Origin: Polytrichum commune
Taxonomy: Eukaryota; Streptophyta; Polytrichopsida; Polytrichales; Polytrichaceae
Assembly (NCBI GenBank): GCA_950295325.1
Contig: OX485804.1
Coordinates: forward strand, 26,784,001-26,848,000
Length of the DNA: 64,000 nucleotides
Direction of reading: 5' to 3'
This document shows, in pieces, positions 1 through 15,000 of the stretch; position 1 is the first letter of the stretch; every line of letters starts with the position of its first letter. Made by a program: the position numbers and the translations under genes. The notes under the pieces were generated by a model that was not told where the DNA came from, made no database searches, and was given only the letters and a program-made list of their open reading frames with translations.

Positions 1-3000
1 TGATGTGAGGTCTAGATATGCTAGTATTAAGGTCAAACTGATGTGAGGTTAGATATGTGGGTAACAAGTGCAATCTGATATGAGGTTAGTTTGGACTTGT
101 GGGTATAAGGGTGATTTGATGTAAGCTTAGAAATGTCTGAAATTCCAGGGCCGAGTTTGAGTGTCTCGGTGCCGAGACACAATTTTTGGTATTGAAACTG
201 TAAACCCTACAATGATATTTGATATGGAAATCTAGATTTATTTGGTATAAGGGTACTCTGATTTGACACCAAACATGTGTGTTTGAAGTGCAATCTGATG
301 TGAGGTCTAGATATGCTAGTATTAAGGTCAAACTGATGTGAGGTTAGATATGTGGGTTACAAGTGCAATCTGATATGAGGTTAGTTTGGACTTGTGGGTA
401 TAAGGGTGATTTGGTGTAAGCTTAGAAATTTTTGAAATTCCAGGATCGAGTTTGAGTGTCTCGGTGCCGAGACACAATTTTTGGTATTGAAACTGTAAAC
501 CCTACAATGATATTTGATATGGAAATCTAGATTTATTTGGTATAAGGGTACTCTGATTTGACACCAAACATGTGTGTTTGAAGTGCAATATGATGTGAGG
601 TCTAGATATGCTAGTATTAAGGTCAAACTGATGTGAGGTTAGATATGTGGGTTACAAGTGCAATCTGATATGAGGTTAGTTTGGACTTGTGGGTATAAGG
701 GTGATTTGATGTAAGCTTAGAAATTTTTGAAATTCCAGGACCGAGTTTGAGTGTCTCGGTGCCGAGACACAATTTTTGGTATTCAAACTGTAAACCCTAC
801 AATGATATTTGATATGGAAATCTAGATTTATTTGGTATAAGGGTACTCTGATTTGACACCAAACATGTGTGTTTGAAGTGCAATATGATGTGAGGTGTAG
901 ATATGCTAGTATTAAGGTCAAACTGATGTGAGGTTAGATATGTGGGTTACAAGTGCAATCTGATATGAGGTTAGTTTGGACTTGTGGGTATAAGGGTGAT
1001 TTGATGTAAGCTTAGAAATTTCTGAAATTCCAGGACCGAGTTTGAGTGTCTCGGTGCCGAGACACAATTTTTGGTATTCAAACTGTAAACCCTACAATGA
1101 TATTTGATATGGAAATCTAGATTTATTTGGTATAAGGGTACTCTGATTTGACACCAAACATGTGTGTTTGAAGTGCAATCTAATGTGAGGTCTAGATATG
1201 CTAGTATCAAGGTCAAACTGATGTGAGGTTAGATATGTGGGTTACAAGTGCAATCTGATATGAGGTTAGTTTGGACTTGTGGGTATAAGGGTGATTTGAT
1301 GTAAGCTTAGAAAATTTTCAAATTCCACGACCGAGTTTGAGTGTCTCGGTGCCGAGACACAATTTTTGGTATTCAAACTGTAAACCCTACAATGATATTT
1401 GCTATGGAAATCTAGATTTATTTGGTATAAGGGTACTCTGATTTGACACCAAACATGTGTGTTTGAAGTGCAATTTGATGTGAGGTCTAGATATGCTAGT
1501 ATTAAGGTCAAACTGATGTGAGGTTAGATATGTGGGTTACAAGTGCAATCTGATATGAGGTTAGTTTGGACTTGTGGGTATAAGGGTGATTTGATGTAAG
1601 CTTAGAAATGTCTGAAATTCCAGGGCCGAGTTTGAGTGTTTCGGTGCCGAGACACAATTTTTTGGTATTCAAACTGTAAACCCTACAATGATATTTGATA
1701 TGGAAATCTAGATTTATTTGGTATAAGGGTACTCTGATTTGACACCAAACATGTGTGTTTGAAGTGCAATCTGATGTGAGGTGTAGATATGCTAGTATTA
1801 AGGTCAAACTGATGTGAGGTTAGATATGTGGGTTACAAGTGCAATCTGATATGAGGTTAGTTTGGACTTGTGGGTATAAGGGTGATTTGATGTAAGCTTA
1901 GAAATTTTTGAAATTCCAGGATCGAGTTTGAGTGTCTCGGTGCCGAGACACAATTTTTGGTATTGAAACTGTAAACCCTACAATGATATTTGATATGGAA
2001 ATCTAGATTTATTTGGTATAAGGGTACTCTGATTTGACACCAAACATGTGTGTTTGAAGTGCAATATGATGTGAGGTCTAGATATGCTAGTATTAAGGTC
2101 AAACTGATGTGAGGTTAGATATGTGGGTTACAAGTGCAATCTGATATGAGGTTAGTTTGGACTTGTGGGTATAAGGGTGATTTGATGTAAGCTTAGAAAT
2201 TTTTGAAATTCCAGGACCGAGTTTGAGTGTCTCGGTGCCGAGACACAATTTTTGGTATTCAAACTGTAAACCCTACAATGATATTTGATATGGAAATCTA
2301 GATTTATTTGGTATAAGGGTACTCTGATTTGACACCAAACATGTGTGTTTGAAGTGCAATATGATGTGAGGTGTAGATATGCTAGTATTAAGGTCAAACT
2401 GATGTGAGGTTAGATATGTGGGTTACAAGTGCAATCTGATATGAGGTTAGTTTGGACTTGTGGGTATAAGGGTGATTTGATGTAAGCTTAGAAATTTCTG
2501 AAATTCCAGGACCGAGTTTGAGTGTCTCGGTGCCGAGACACAATTTTTGGTATTCAAACTGTAAACCCTACAATGATATTTGATATGGAAATCTAGATTT
2601 ATTTGGTATAAGGGTACTCTGATTTGACACCAAACATGTGTGTTTGAAGTGCAATCTAATGTGAGGTCTAGATATGCTAGTATCAAGGTCAAACTGATGT
2701 GAGGTTAGATATGTGGGTTACAAGTGCAATCTGATATGAGGTAAGTTTGGACTTGTGGGTATAAGGGTGATTTGATGTAAGCTTAGAAAATTTTCAAATT
2801 CCACGACCGAGTTTGAGTGTCTCGGTGCCGAGACACAATTTTTGGTATTCAAACTGTAAACCCTACAATGATATTTGCTATGGAAATCTAGATTTATTTG
2901 GTATAAGGGTACTCTGATTTGACACCAAACATGTGTGTTTGAAGTGCAATTTGATGTGAGGTCTAGATATGCTAGTATTAAGGTCAAACTGATGTGAGGT

Positions 3001-6000
3001 TAGATATGTGGGTTACAAGTGCAATCTGATATGAGGTTAGTTTGGACTTGTGGGTATAAGGGTGATTTGATGTAAGCTTAGAAATGTCTGAAATTCCAGG
3101 GCCGAGTTTGAGTGTTTCGGTGCCGAGACACAATTTTTTGGTATTCAAACTGTAAACCCTACAATGATATTTGATATGGAAATCTAGATTTATTTGGTAT
3201 AAGGGTACTCTGATTTGACACCAAACATGTGTGTTTGAAGTGCAATCTGATGTGAGGTGTAGATATGCTAGTATTAAGGTCAAACTGATGTGAGGTTAGA
3301 TATGTGGGTTACAAGTGCAATCTGATATGAGGTTAGTTTGGACTTGTGGGTATAAGGGTGATTTGATGTAAGCTGAGAAATTTTTGACATTCCAGGGCCG
3401 AGTTTGATTGTCTCGGTGCCGAGACACAATTTTTGGTATTCAAACTGTAAACCCTACAATGATATTTGATATGGAAATCTTGATTTATTTGGTATAAGGG
3501 TACTCTGATTTGACACCAAACATGTGTGTTTGAAGTGCAATCTGATGTGAGGTGTAGATATGCTAGTATTAAGGTCAAACTGATGTGAGGTTAGATATGT
3601 GGGTTACAAGTGCAATCTGATATGAGGTAAGTTTGGACTTGTGGGTATAAGGGTGATTTGATGTAAGCTTAGAAATTTTTGACATTCCAGGGCCGAGTTT
3701 GATTGTCTCCGTGCCGAGACACAATTTTTGGTATTCAAACTGTAAACCCTACAATGATATTTGATATGGAAATCTAGATTTATTTGGTATAAGGGTACTC
3801 TGATTTGACACCAAACATGTGTGTTTGAAGTGCAATTTGATGTGAGGTCTAGATATGCTAGTATTAACGTCAAATTGATGTGAGGTTAGATATGTGGGTT
3901 AAAAGTGCAATATGATATGAGGTAAGTTTGGACTTGTGGGTATAAGGGTGATTTGATGTAAGCTTAGAAATTTTTGAAATTCCAGGACCGAGTTTGAGTG
4001 TCTCGGTGCCGAGACACAATTTTTGGTATTCAAACTGTAAACCCTACAATGATATTTGATATGGAAATCTAGATTTATTTGGTATAAGGGTACTCTGATT
4101 TGACACCAAACATGTGTGTTTGAAGTGCAATCTGATGTGAGGTGTAGATATGCTAGTATTAAGGTCAAACTGATGTGAGGTTAGATATGTGGGTTACAAG
4201 TGCAATCTGATATGAGGTTAGTTTGGACTTGTGGGTATAAGGGTGATTTGATGTAAGCTTAGAAATTTATGAAATTCCAGGACCGAGTTTGAGTGTCTCG
4301 GTGCCGAGACACAATTTTTGGTATTCAAGCTGTAAACCCTACAATGATATTTGATATGGAAATCTAGATTTATTTGGTATAAGGGTACTCTGATTTGACA
4401 CCAAACATGTGTGTTTGAAGTGCAATATGATGTGAGGTGTAGATATACTAGTATTAAGGTCAAACTGATGTGAGGTTAGATATGTGGGTTACAAGTGCAA
4501 TCTGATATGAGGTTAGTTTGGACTTGTGGGTATAAGGGTGATTTGATGTAAGCTTAGAAATTTTTGAAATTCCAGGACCGAGTTTGAGTGTCTCGGTGCC
4601 GAGACACAATTTTTGGTATTCAAACTGTAAACCATACAATGATATTTGATATGGAAATCTAGATTTATTTGGTATAAGGGTACTCTGATTTGACACCAAA
4701 CATGTGTGTTTGAAGTGCAATATGATGTGAGGTCTAGATATGCTAGTATTAAGGTCAAACTGATGTGAGGTTAGATATGTGGGTTACAAGTGCAATCTGA
4801 TATGAGGTTAGTTTGGACTTGTGGGTATAAGGGTGATTTGATGTAAGCTTAGAAATTTTTGAAATTCCAGGACCGAGTTTGAGTGTCTCGGTGCCGAGAC
4901 ACAATTTTTGGTATTCAAACTGTAAACCATACAATGATATTTGATATGGAAATCTAGATTTATTTGGTATAAGGGTACTCTGATTTGACACCAAACATGT
5001 GTGTTTGAAGTGCAATTTGATGTGAGGTCTAGATATGCTAGTATTAACGTCAAATTGATGTGACGTTAGATATGTGGGTTACAAGTGCAATCTGATATCA
5101 GGTAAGTTTGGACTTGTGGGTATAAGGGTGATTTGATGTAAGCTTAGAGATTTCTGAAATTCCAGGACCGAGTTTGAGTGTCTCGGTGCCGAGACACAAT
5201 TTTTGGTATTCAAACTGTAAACCCTACAATGATATTTGATATGGAAATCTAGATTTATTTGGTATAAGGGTACTCTGATTTGACACCAAACATGTGTGTT
5301 TGAAGTGCAATATGATGTGAGGTCTAGATATGCTAGTATTAAGGTCAAACTGATGTGAGGTTAGATATGTGGGTTACAAGTGCAATCTAATATGGGGTTA
5401 GTTTGGACTTGTGGGTATAAGGGTGATTTGATGTAAGCTTAGAAATTTTTGAAATCCCAGGGCCGAGTTTGAGTGTCTCGGTGCCGAGACACAATTTTTG
5501 GTATTCAAACTGTAAACCCTACAATGATATTTGATATGGAAATCTAGATTTATTTGGTATAAGGGTACTCTGATTTGACACCAAACATGTGTGTTTGAAG
5601 TGCAATCTGATGTGAGGTCTAGATATGCTAGTATTAAGGTCAAACTGATGTGAGGTTAGATATGTGGGTTAAAAGTGCAATATGATATGAGGTTAGTTTC
5701 GACTTGTGGGTATAAGGGTGATTTGATATAAGCTTAGAAATTTCAGAAATTCCAGGACCGAGTTTGAGTGTCTCGGTGCCGAGACACAATTTTTGGTATT
5801 GAAACTGTAAACCCTACAATGATATTTGATATGGAAATCTAGATTTATTTGGTATAAGGGTACTCTGATTTGACACCAAACATGTGTTTTTGAAGTGCAA
5901 TTTGATGTGAGGTGTAGATATGCTAGTATTAAGGTCAAACTGATGTGAGGTTAGATATGTGGGTTACAAGTGCAATCTGATATGAGGTTAGTTTGGACTT

Positions 6001-9000
6001 GTGGGTATAAGGGTGATTTGATGTAAGCTTAGAAATTTTTGAAATCCCAGGGCCGAGTTTGAGTGTCTCGGTGCCGAGACACAATTTTTGGTATTCAAAC
6101 TGTAAACCCTACAATGATATTTGATATGGAAATCTAGATTTATTTGGTATAAGGGTACTCTGATTTGACACCAAACACGTGTGTTTGAAGTGCAATCTGA
6201 TGTGAGGTGTAGATATGCTAGTATTAAGGTCAAACTGATGTGAGGTTAGATATGTGGCTGAAAAGTGCAATATGATATGAGGTTAGTTTGGACTTGTGGG
6301 TATAAGGGTGATTTGATGTAAGCTTAGAAATTTCTGAAATTCCAGGACCGAGTTTGAGTGTCTCGGTGCCGAGACACAATTTTTGGTATTCAAACTGTAA
6401 ACCCTACAATGATATTTGATATGGAAATCTAGATTTATTTGGTATAAGGGTACTCTGATTTGACACCAAACATGTGTGTTTGAAGTGCAATCTAATGTGA
6501 GGTCTAGATATGCTAGTATCAAGGTCAAACTGATGTGAGGTTAGATATGTGGGTTACAAGTGCAATCTGATATGAGGTAAGTTTGGACTTGTGGGTATAA
6601 GGGTGATTTGATGTAAGCTTAGAAAATTTTCAAATTCCACGACCGAGTTTGAGTGTCTCGGTGCCGAGACACAATTTTTGGTATTCAAACTGTAAACCCT
6701 ACAATGATATTTGCTATGGAAATCTAGATTTATTTGGTATAAGGGTACTCTGATTTGACACCAAACATGTGTGTTTGAAGTGCAATTTGATGTGAGGTCT
6801 AGATATGCTAGTATTAAGGTCAAACTGATGTGAGGTTAGATATGTGGGTTACAAGTGCAATCTGATATGAGGTTAGTTTGGACTTGTGGGTATAAGGGTG
6901 ATTTGATGTAAGCTTAGAAATGTCTGAAATTCCAGGGCCGAGTTTGAGTGTTTCGGTGCCGAGACACAATTTTTTGGTATTCAAACTGTAAACCCTACAA
7001 TGATATTTGATATGGAAATCTAGATTTATTTGGTATAAGGGTACTCTGATTTGACACCAAACATGTGTGTTTGAAGTGCAATCTGATGTGAGGTGTAGAT
7101 ATGCTAGTATTAAGGTCAAACTGATGTGAGGTTAGATATGTGGGTTACAAGTGCAATCTGATATGAGGTTAGTTTGGACTTGTGGGTATAAGGGTGATTT
7201 GATGTAAGCTTAGAAATTTTTGAAATCCCAGGGCCGAGTTTGAGTGTCTCGGTGCCGAGACACAAATTTTGGTATTGAAACTGTAAACCCTACAATGATA
7301 TTTGATATGGAAATCTAGATTTATTTGGTATAAGGGTACTCTGATTTGACACCAAACACGTGTGTTTGAAGTGCAATCTGATGTGAGGTGTAGATATGCT
7401 AGTATTAAGGTCAAACTGATGTGAGGTTAGATATGTGGCTGAAAAGTGCAATATGATATGAGGTTAGTTTGGACTTGTGGGTATAAGGGTGATTTGATGT
7501 AAGCTTAGAAATTTCTGAAATTCCAGGACCGAGTTTGAGTGTCTCGGTGCCGAGACACAATTTTTGGTATTGAAACTGTAAACCCTACAATGATATTTGA
7601 TATGGAAATCTAGATTTATTTGGTATAAGGGTACTCTGATTTGACACCAAACATGTGTGTTTGAAGTGCAATCTGATGTGAGGTGTAGATATGCTAGTAT
7701 TAAGGTCAAACTGATGTGAGGATAGATATGTGGGTTAGAAGTGCAATCTGATATGAGGTTAGTTTGGACTTGTGGGTATAAGGGTGATTTGATGTAAGCT
7801 TAGAAATGTCTGAAATTCCAGGGCCGAGTTTGAGTGTTTCGGTGCCGAGACACAATTTTTTGGTATTCAAACTGTAAACCCTACAATGATATTTGATATG
7901 GAAATCTAGATTTATTTGGTATAAGGGTACTCTGATTTGACACCAAACATGTGTGTTTGAAGTGCAATCTGATGTGAGGTGTAGATATGCTAGTATTAAG
8001 GTCAAACTGATGTGAGGTTAGATATGTGGGTTACAAGTGCAATCTGATATGAGGTTAGTTTGGACTTGTGGGTATAAGGGTGATTTGATGTAAGCTTAGA
8101 AATTTTTGAAATTCCAGGATCGAGTTTGAGTGTCTCGGTGCCGAGACACAATTTTTGGTATTGAAACTGTAAACCCTACAATGATATTTGATATGGAAAT
8201 CTAGATTTATTTGGTATAAGGGTACTCTGATTTGACACCAAACATGTGTGTTTGAAGTGCAATATGATGTGAGGTCTAGATATGCTAGTATTAAGGTCAA
8301 ACTGATGTGAGGTTAGATATGTGGGTTACAAGTGCAATCTGATATGAGGTTAGTTTGGACTTGTGGGTATAAGGGTGATTTGATGTAAGCTTAGAAATTT
8401 TTGAAATTCCAGGACCGAGTTTGAGTGTCTCGGTGCCGAGACACAATTTTTGGTATTCAAACTGTAAACCCTACAATGATATTTGATATGGAAATCTAGA
8501 TTTATTTGGTATAAGGGTACTCTGATTTGACACCAAACATGTGTGTTTGAAGTGCAATATGATGTGAGGTGTAGATATGCTAGTATTAAGGTCAAACTGA
8601 TGTGAGGTTAGATATGTGGGTTACAAGTGCAATCTGATATGAGGTTAGTTTGGACTTGTGGGTATAAGGGTGATTTGATGTAAGCTTAGAAATTTCTGAA
8701 ATTCCAGGACCGAGTTTGAGTGTCTCGGTGCCGAGACACAATTTTTGGTATTCAAACTGTAAACCCTACAATGATATTTGATATGGAAATCTAGATTTAT
8801 TTGGTATAAGGGTACTCTGATTTGACACCAAACATGTGTGTTTGAAGTGCAATCTAATGTGAGGTCTAGATATGCTAGTATCAAGGTCAAACTGATGTGA
8901 GGTTAGATATGTGGGTTACAAGTGCAATCTGATATGAGGTAAGTTTGGACTTGTGGGTATAAGGGTGATTTGATGTAAGCTTAGAAAATTTTCAAATTCC

Positions 9001-12000
9001 ACGACCGAGTTTGAGTGTCTCGGTGCCGAGACACAATTTTTGGTATTCAAACTGTAAACCCTACAATGATATTTGCTATGGAAATCTAGATTTATTTGGT
9101 ATAAGGGTACTCTGATTTGACACCAAACATGTGTGTTTGAAGTGCAATTTGATGTGAGGTCTAGATATGCTAGTATTAAGGTCAAACTGATGTGAGGTTA
9201 GATATGTGGGTTACAAGTGCAATCTGATATGAGGTTAGTTTGGACTTGTGGGTATAAGGGTGATTTGATGTAAGCTTAGAAATGTCTGAAATTCCAGGGC
9301 CGAGTTTGAGTGTTTCGGTGCCGAGACACAATTTTTTGGTATTCAAACTGTAAACCCTACAATGATATTTGATATGGAAATCTAGATTTATTTGGTATAA
9401 GGGTACTCTGATTTGACACCAAACATGTGTGTTTGAAGTGCAATTTGATGTGAGGTCTAGATATGCTAGTATTAAGGTCAAATTGATGTGAGGTTAGATA
9501 TGTGGGTTAAAAGTGCAATATGATATGAGGTAAGTTTGGACTTGTGGGTATAAGGGTGATTTGATGTAAGCTTAGAAATTTTTGAAATTCCAGGACCGAG
9601 TTTGAGTGTCTCGGTGCCGAGACACAATTTTTGGTATTGAAACTGTAAACCCTACAATGATATTTGATATGGAAATCTAGATTTATTTGGTATAAGGGTA
9701 CTCTGATTTGACACCAAACATGTGTGTTTGAAGTGCAATTTGATGTGAGGTCTAGATATGCTAGTATTAACGTCAAATTGATGTGAGGTTAGATATGTGG
9801 GTTAAAAGTGCAATATGATATGAGGTAAGTTTGGACTTGTGGGTATAAGGGTGATTTGATGTAAGCTTAGAAATTTTTGAAATTCCAGGACCGAGTTTGA
9901 GTGTCTCGGTGCCGAGACACAATTTTTGGTATTGAAACTGTAAACCCTACAATGATATTTGATATGGAAATCTAGATTTATTTGGTATAAGGGTACTCTG
10001 ATTTGACACCAAACATGTGTGTTTGAAGTGCAATCTGATGTGAGGTGTAGATATGCTAGTATTAAGGTCAAACTGATGTGAGGTTAGATATGTGGGTTAC
10101 AAGTGCAATCTGATATGAGGTTAGTTTGGACTTGTGGGTATAAGGGTGATTTGATGTAAGCTTAGAAATTTATGAAATTCCAGGACCGAGTTTGAGTGTC
10201 TCGGTGCCGAGACACAATTTTTGGTATTCAAACTGTAAACCCTACAATGATATTTGATATGGAAATCTAGATTTATTTGGTATAAGGGTACTCTGATTTG
10301 ACACCAAACATGTGTGTTTGAAGTGCAATCTGATGTGAGGTCTAGATATGCTAGTATTAAGGTCAAACTGATGTGAGGTTAGATATGTGGGTTAAAAGTG
10401 CAATATGATATGAGGTTAGTTTCGACTTGTGGGTATAAGGGTGATTTGATATAAGCTTAGAAATTTCAGAAATTCCAGGACCGAGTTTGAGTGTCTCGGT
10501 GCCGAGACACAATTTTTGGTATTGAAACTGTAAACCCTACAATGATATTTGATATGGAAATCTAGATTTATTTGGTATAAGGGTACTCTGATTTGACACC
10601 AAACATGTGTGTTTGAAGTGCAATATGATGTGAGGTCTAGATATGCTAGTATTAAGGTCAAACTGATGTGAGGTTAGATATGTGGGTTACAAGTGCAATC
10701 TGATATGAGGTTAGTTTGGACTTGTGGGTATAAGGGTGATTTGATGTAAGCTTAGAAATTTTTGAAATCCCAGGGCCGAGTTTGAGTGTCTCGGTGCCGA
10801 GACACAAATTTTGGTATTGAAACTGTAAACCCTACAATGATATTTGATATGGAAATCTAGATTTATTTGGTATAAGGGTACTCTGATTTGACACCAAACA
10901 CGTGTGTTTGAAGTGCAATCTGATGTGAGGTGTAGATATGCTAGTATTAAGGTCAAACTGATGTGAGGTTAGATATGTGGCTGAAAAGTGCAATATGATA
11001 TGAGGTTAGTTTGGACTTGTGGGTATAAGGGTGATTTGATGTAAGCTTAGAAATTTCTGAAATTCCAGGACCGAGTTTGAGTGTCTCGGTGCCGAGACAC
11101 AATTTTTGGTATTCAAACTGTAAACCCTACAATGATATTTGATATGGAAATCTAGATTTATTTGGTATAAGGGTACTCTGATTTGACACCAAACATGTGT
11201 GTTTGAAGTGCAATCTGATGTGAGGTGTAGATATGCTAGTATTAAGGTCAAACTGATGTGAGGATAGATATGTGGGTTAGAAGTGCAATCTGATATGAGG
11301 TTAGTTTGGACTTGTGGGTATAAGGGTGATTTGATGTAAGCTTAGAAATGTCTGAAATTCCAGGGCCGAGTTTGAGTGTTTCGGTGCCGAGACACAATTT
11401 TTTGGTATTCAAACTGTAAACCCTACAATGATATTTGATATGGAAATCTAGATTTATTTGGTATAAGGGTACTCTGATTTGACACCAAACATGTGTGTTT
11501 GAAGTGCAATCTGATGTGAGGTGTAGATATGCTAGTATTAAGGTCAAACTGATGTGAGGTTAGATATGTGGGTTACAAGTGCAATCTGATATGAGGTTAG
11601 TTTGGACTTGTGGGTATAAGGGTGATTTGATGTAAGCTTAGAAATTTTTGAAATTCCAGGATCGAGTTTGAGTGTCTCGGTGCCGAGACACAATTTTTGG
11701 TATTGAAACTGTAAACCCTACAATGATATTTGATATGGAAATCTAGATTTATTTGGTATAAGGGTACTCTGATTTGACACCAAACATGTGTGTTTGAAGT
11801 GCAATATGATGTGAGGTCTAGATATGCTAGTATTAAGGTCAAACTGATGTGAGGTTAGATATGTGGGTTACAAGTGCAATCTGATATGAGGTTAGTTTGG
11901 ACTTGTGGGTATAAGGGTGATTTGATGTAAGCTTAGAAATTTTTGAAATTCCAGGACCGAGTTTGAGTGTCTCGGTGCCGAGACACAATTTTTGGTATTC

Positions 12001-15000
12001 AAACTGTAAACCCTACAATGATATTTGATATGGAAATCTAGATTTATTTGGTATAAGGGTACTCTGATTTGACACCAAACATGTGTGTTTGAAGTGCAAT
12101 CTGATGTGAGGTGTAGATATGCTAGTATTAAGGTCAAACTGATGTGAGGTTAGATATGTGGGTTACAAGTGCAATCTGATATGAGGTTAGTTTGGACTTG
12201 TGGGTATAAGGGTGATTTGATGTAAGCTTAGAAATTTCTGAAATTCCAGGACCGAGTTTGAGTGTCTCGGTGCCGAGACACAATTTTTGGTATTGAAACT
12301 GTAAACCCTACAATGATATTTGATATGGAAATCTAGATTTATTTGGTATAAGGGTACTCTGATTTGACACCAAACATGTGTGTTTGAAGTGCAATCTAAT
12401 GTGAGGTCTAGATATGCTAGTATCAAGGTCAAACTGATGTGAGGTTAGATATGTGGGTTACAAGTGCAATCTGATATGAGGTAAGTTTGGACTTGTGGGT
12501 ATAAGGGTGATTTGATGTAAGCTTAGAAAATTTTCAAATTCCACGACCGAGTTTGAGTGTCTCGGTGCCGAGACACAATTTTTGGTATTCAAACTGTAAA
12601 CCCTACAATGATATTTGCTATGGAAATCTAGATTTATTTGGTATAAGGGTACTCTGATTTGACACCAAACATGTGTGTTTGAAGTGCAATTTGATGTGAG
12701 GTCTAGATATGCTAGTATTAAGGTCAAACTGATGTGAGGTTAGATATGTGGGTTACAAGTGCAATCTGATATGAGGTTAGTTTGGACTTGTGGGTATAAG
12801 GGTGATTTGATGTAAGCTTAGAAATGTCTGAAATTCCAGGGCCGAGTTTGAGTGTTTCGGTGCCGAGACACAATTTTTTGGTATTCAAACTGTAAACCCT
12901 ACAATGATATTTGATATGGAAATCTAGATTTATTTGGTATAAGGGTACTCTGATTTGACACCAAACATGTGTGTTTGAAGTGCAATCTGATGTGAGGTGT
13001 AGATATGCTAGTATTAAGGTCAAACTGATGTGAGGTTAGATATGTGGGTTACAAGTGCAATCTGATATGAGGTTAGTTTGGACTTGTGGGTATAAGGGTG
13101 ATTTGATGTAAGCTTAGAAATGTCTGAAATTCCAGGGCCGAGTTTGAGTGTTTCGGTGCCGAGACACAATTTTTTGGTATTCAAACTGTAAACCCTACAA
13201 TGATATTTGATATGGAAATCTAGATTTATTTGGTATAAGGGTACTCTGATTTGACACCAAACATGTGTGTTTGAAGTGCAATTTGATGTGAGGTCTAGAT
13301 ATGCTAGTATTAACGTCAAATTGATGTGAGGTTAGATATGTGGGTTAAAAGTGCAATATGATATGAGGTAAGTTTGGACTTGTGGGTATAAGGGTGATTT
13401 GATGTAAGCTTAGAAATTTTTGAAATTCCAGGACCGAGTTTGAGTGTCTCGGTGCCGAGACACAATTTTTGGTATTGAAACTGTAAACCCTACAATGATA
13501 TTTGATATGGAAATCTAGATTTATTTGGTATAAGGGTACTCTGATTTGACACCAAACATGTGTGTTTGAAGTGCAATTTGATGTGAGGTCTAGATATGCT
13601 AGTATTAACGTCAAATTGATGTGAGGTTAGATATGTGGGTTAAAAGTGCAATATGATATGAGGTAAGTTTGGACTTGTGGGTATAAGGGTGATTTGATGT
13701 AAGCTTAGAAATTTTTGAAATTCCAGGACCGAGTTTGAGTGTCTCGGTGCCGAGACACAATTTTTGGTATTCAAACTGTAAACCCTACAATGATATTTGA
13801 TATGGAAATCTAGATTTATTTGGTATAAGGGTACTCTGATTTGACACCAAACATGTGTGTTTGAAGTGCAATATGATGTGAGGTGTAGATATACTAGTAT
13901 TAAGGTCAAACTGATGTGAGGTTAGATATGTGGGTTACAAGTGCAATCTGATATGAGGTTAGTTTGGACTTGTGGGTATAAGGGTGATTTGATGTAAGCT
14001 TAGAAATTTTTGAAATTCCAGGACCGAGTTTGAGTGTCTCGGTGCCGAGACACAATTTTTGGTATTCAAACTGTAAACCCTACAATGATATTTGCTATGG
14101 AAATCTAGATTTATTTGGTATAAGGGTACTCTGATTTGACACCAAACATGTGTGTTTGAAGTGCAATTTGATGTGAGGTCTAGATATGCTAGTATTAAGG
14201 TCAAACTGATGTGAGGTTAGATATGTGGGTTACAAGTGCAATCTGATATGAGGTTAGTTTGGACTTGTGGGTATAAGGGTGATTTGATGTAAGCTTAGAA
14301 ATTTTTGAAATTCCAGGACCGAGTTTGAGTGTCTCGGTGCCGAGACACAATTTTTGGTATTCAAACTGTAAACCATACAATGATATTTGATATGGAAATC
14401 TAGATTTATTTGGTATAAGGGTACTCTGATTTGACACCAAACATGTGTGTTTGAAGTGCAATTTGATGTGAGGTCTAGATATGCTAGTATTAACGTCAAA
14501 TTGATGTGACGTTAGATATGTGGGTTAAAAGTGCAATATGATATGAGGTAAGTTTGGACTTGTGGGTATAAGGGTGATTTGATGTAAGCTTAGAGATTTC
14601 TGAAATTCCAGGACCGAGTTTGAGTGTCTCGGTGCCGAGACACAATTTTTGGTATTCAAACTGTAAACCCTACAATGATATTTGATATGGAAATCTAGAT
14701 TTATTTGGTATAAGGGTACTCTGATTTGACACCAAACATGTGTGTTTGAAGTGCAATATGATGTGAGGTCTAGATATGCTAGTATTAAGGTCAAACTGAT
14801 GTGAGGTTAGATATGTGGGTTACAAGTGCAATCTAATATGGGGTTAGTTTGGACTTGTGGGTATAAGGGTGATTTGATGTAAGCTTAGAAATTTTTGAAA
14901 TCCCAGGGCCGAGTTTGAGTGTCTCGGTGCCGAGACACAATTTTTGGTATTCAAACTGTAAACCCTACAATGATATTTGATATGGAAATCTAGATTTATT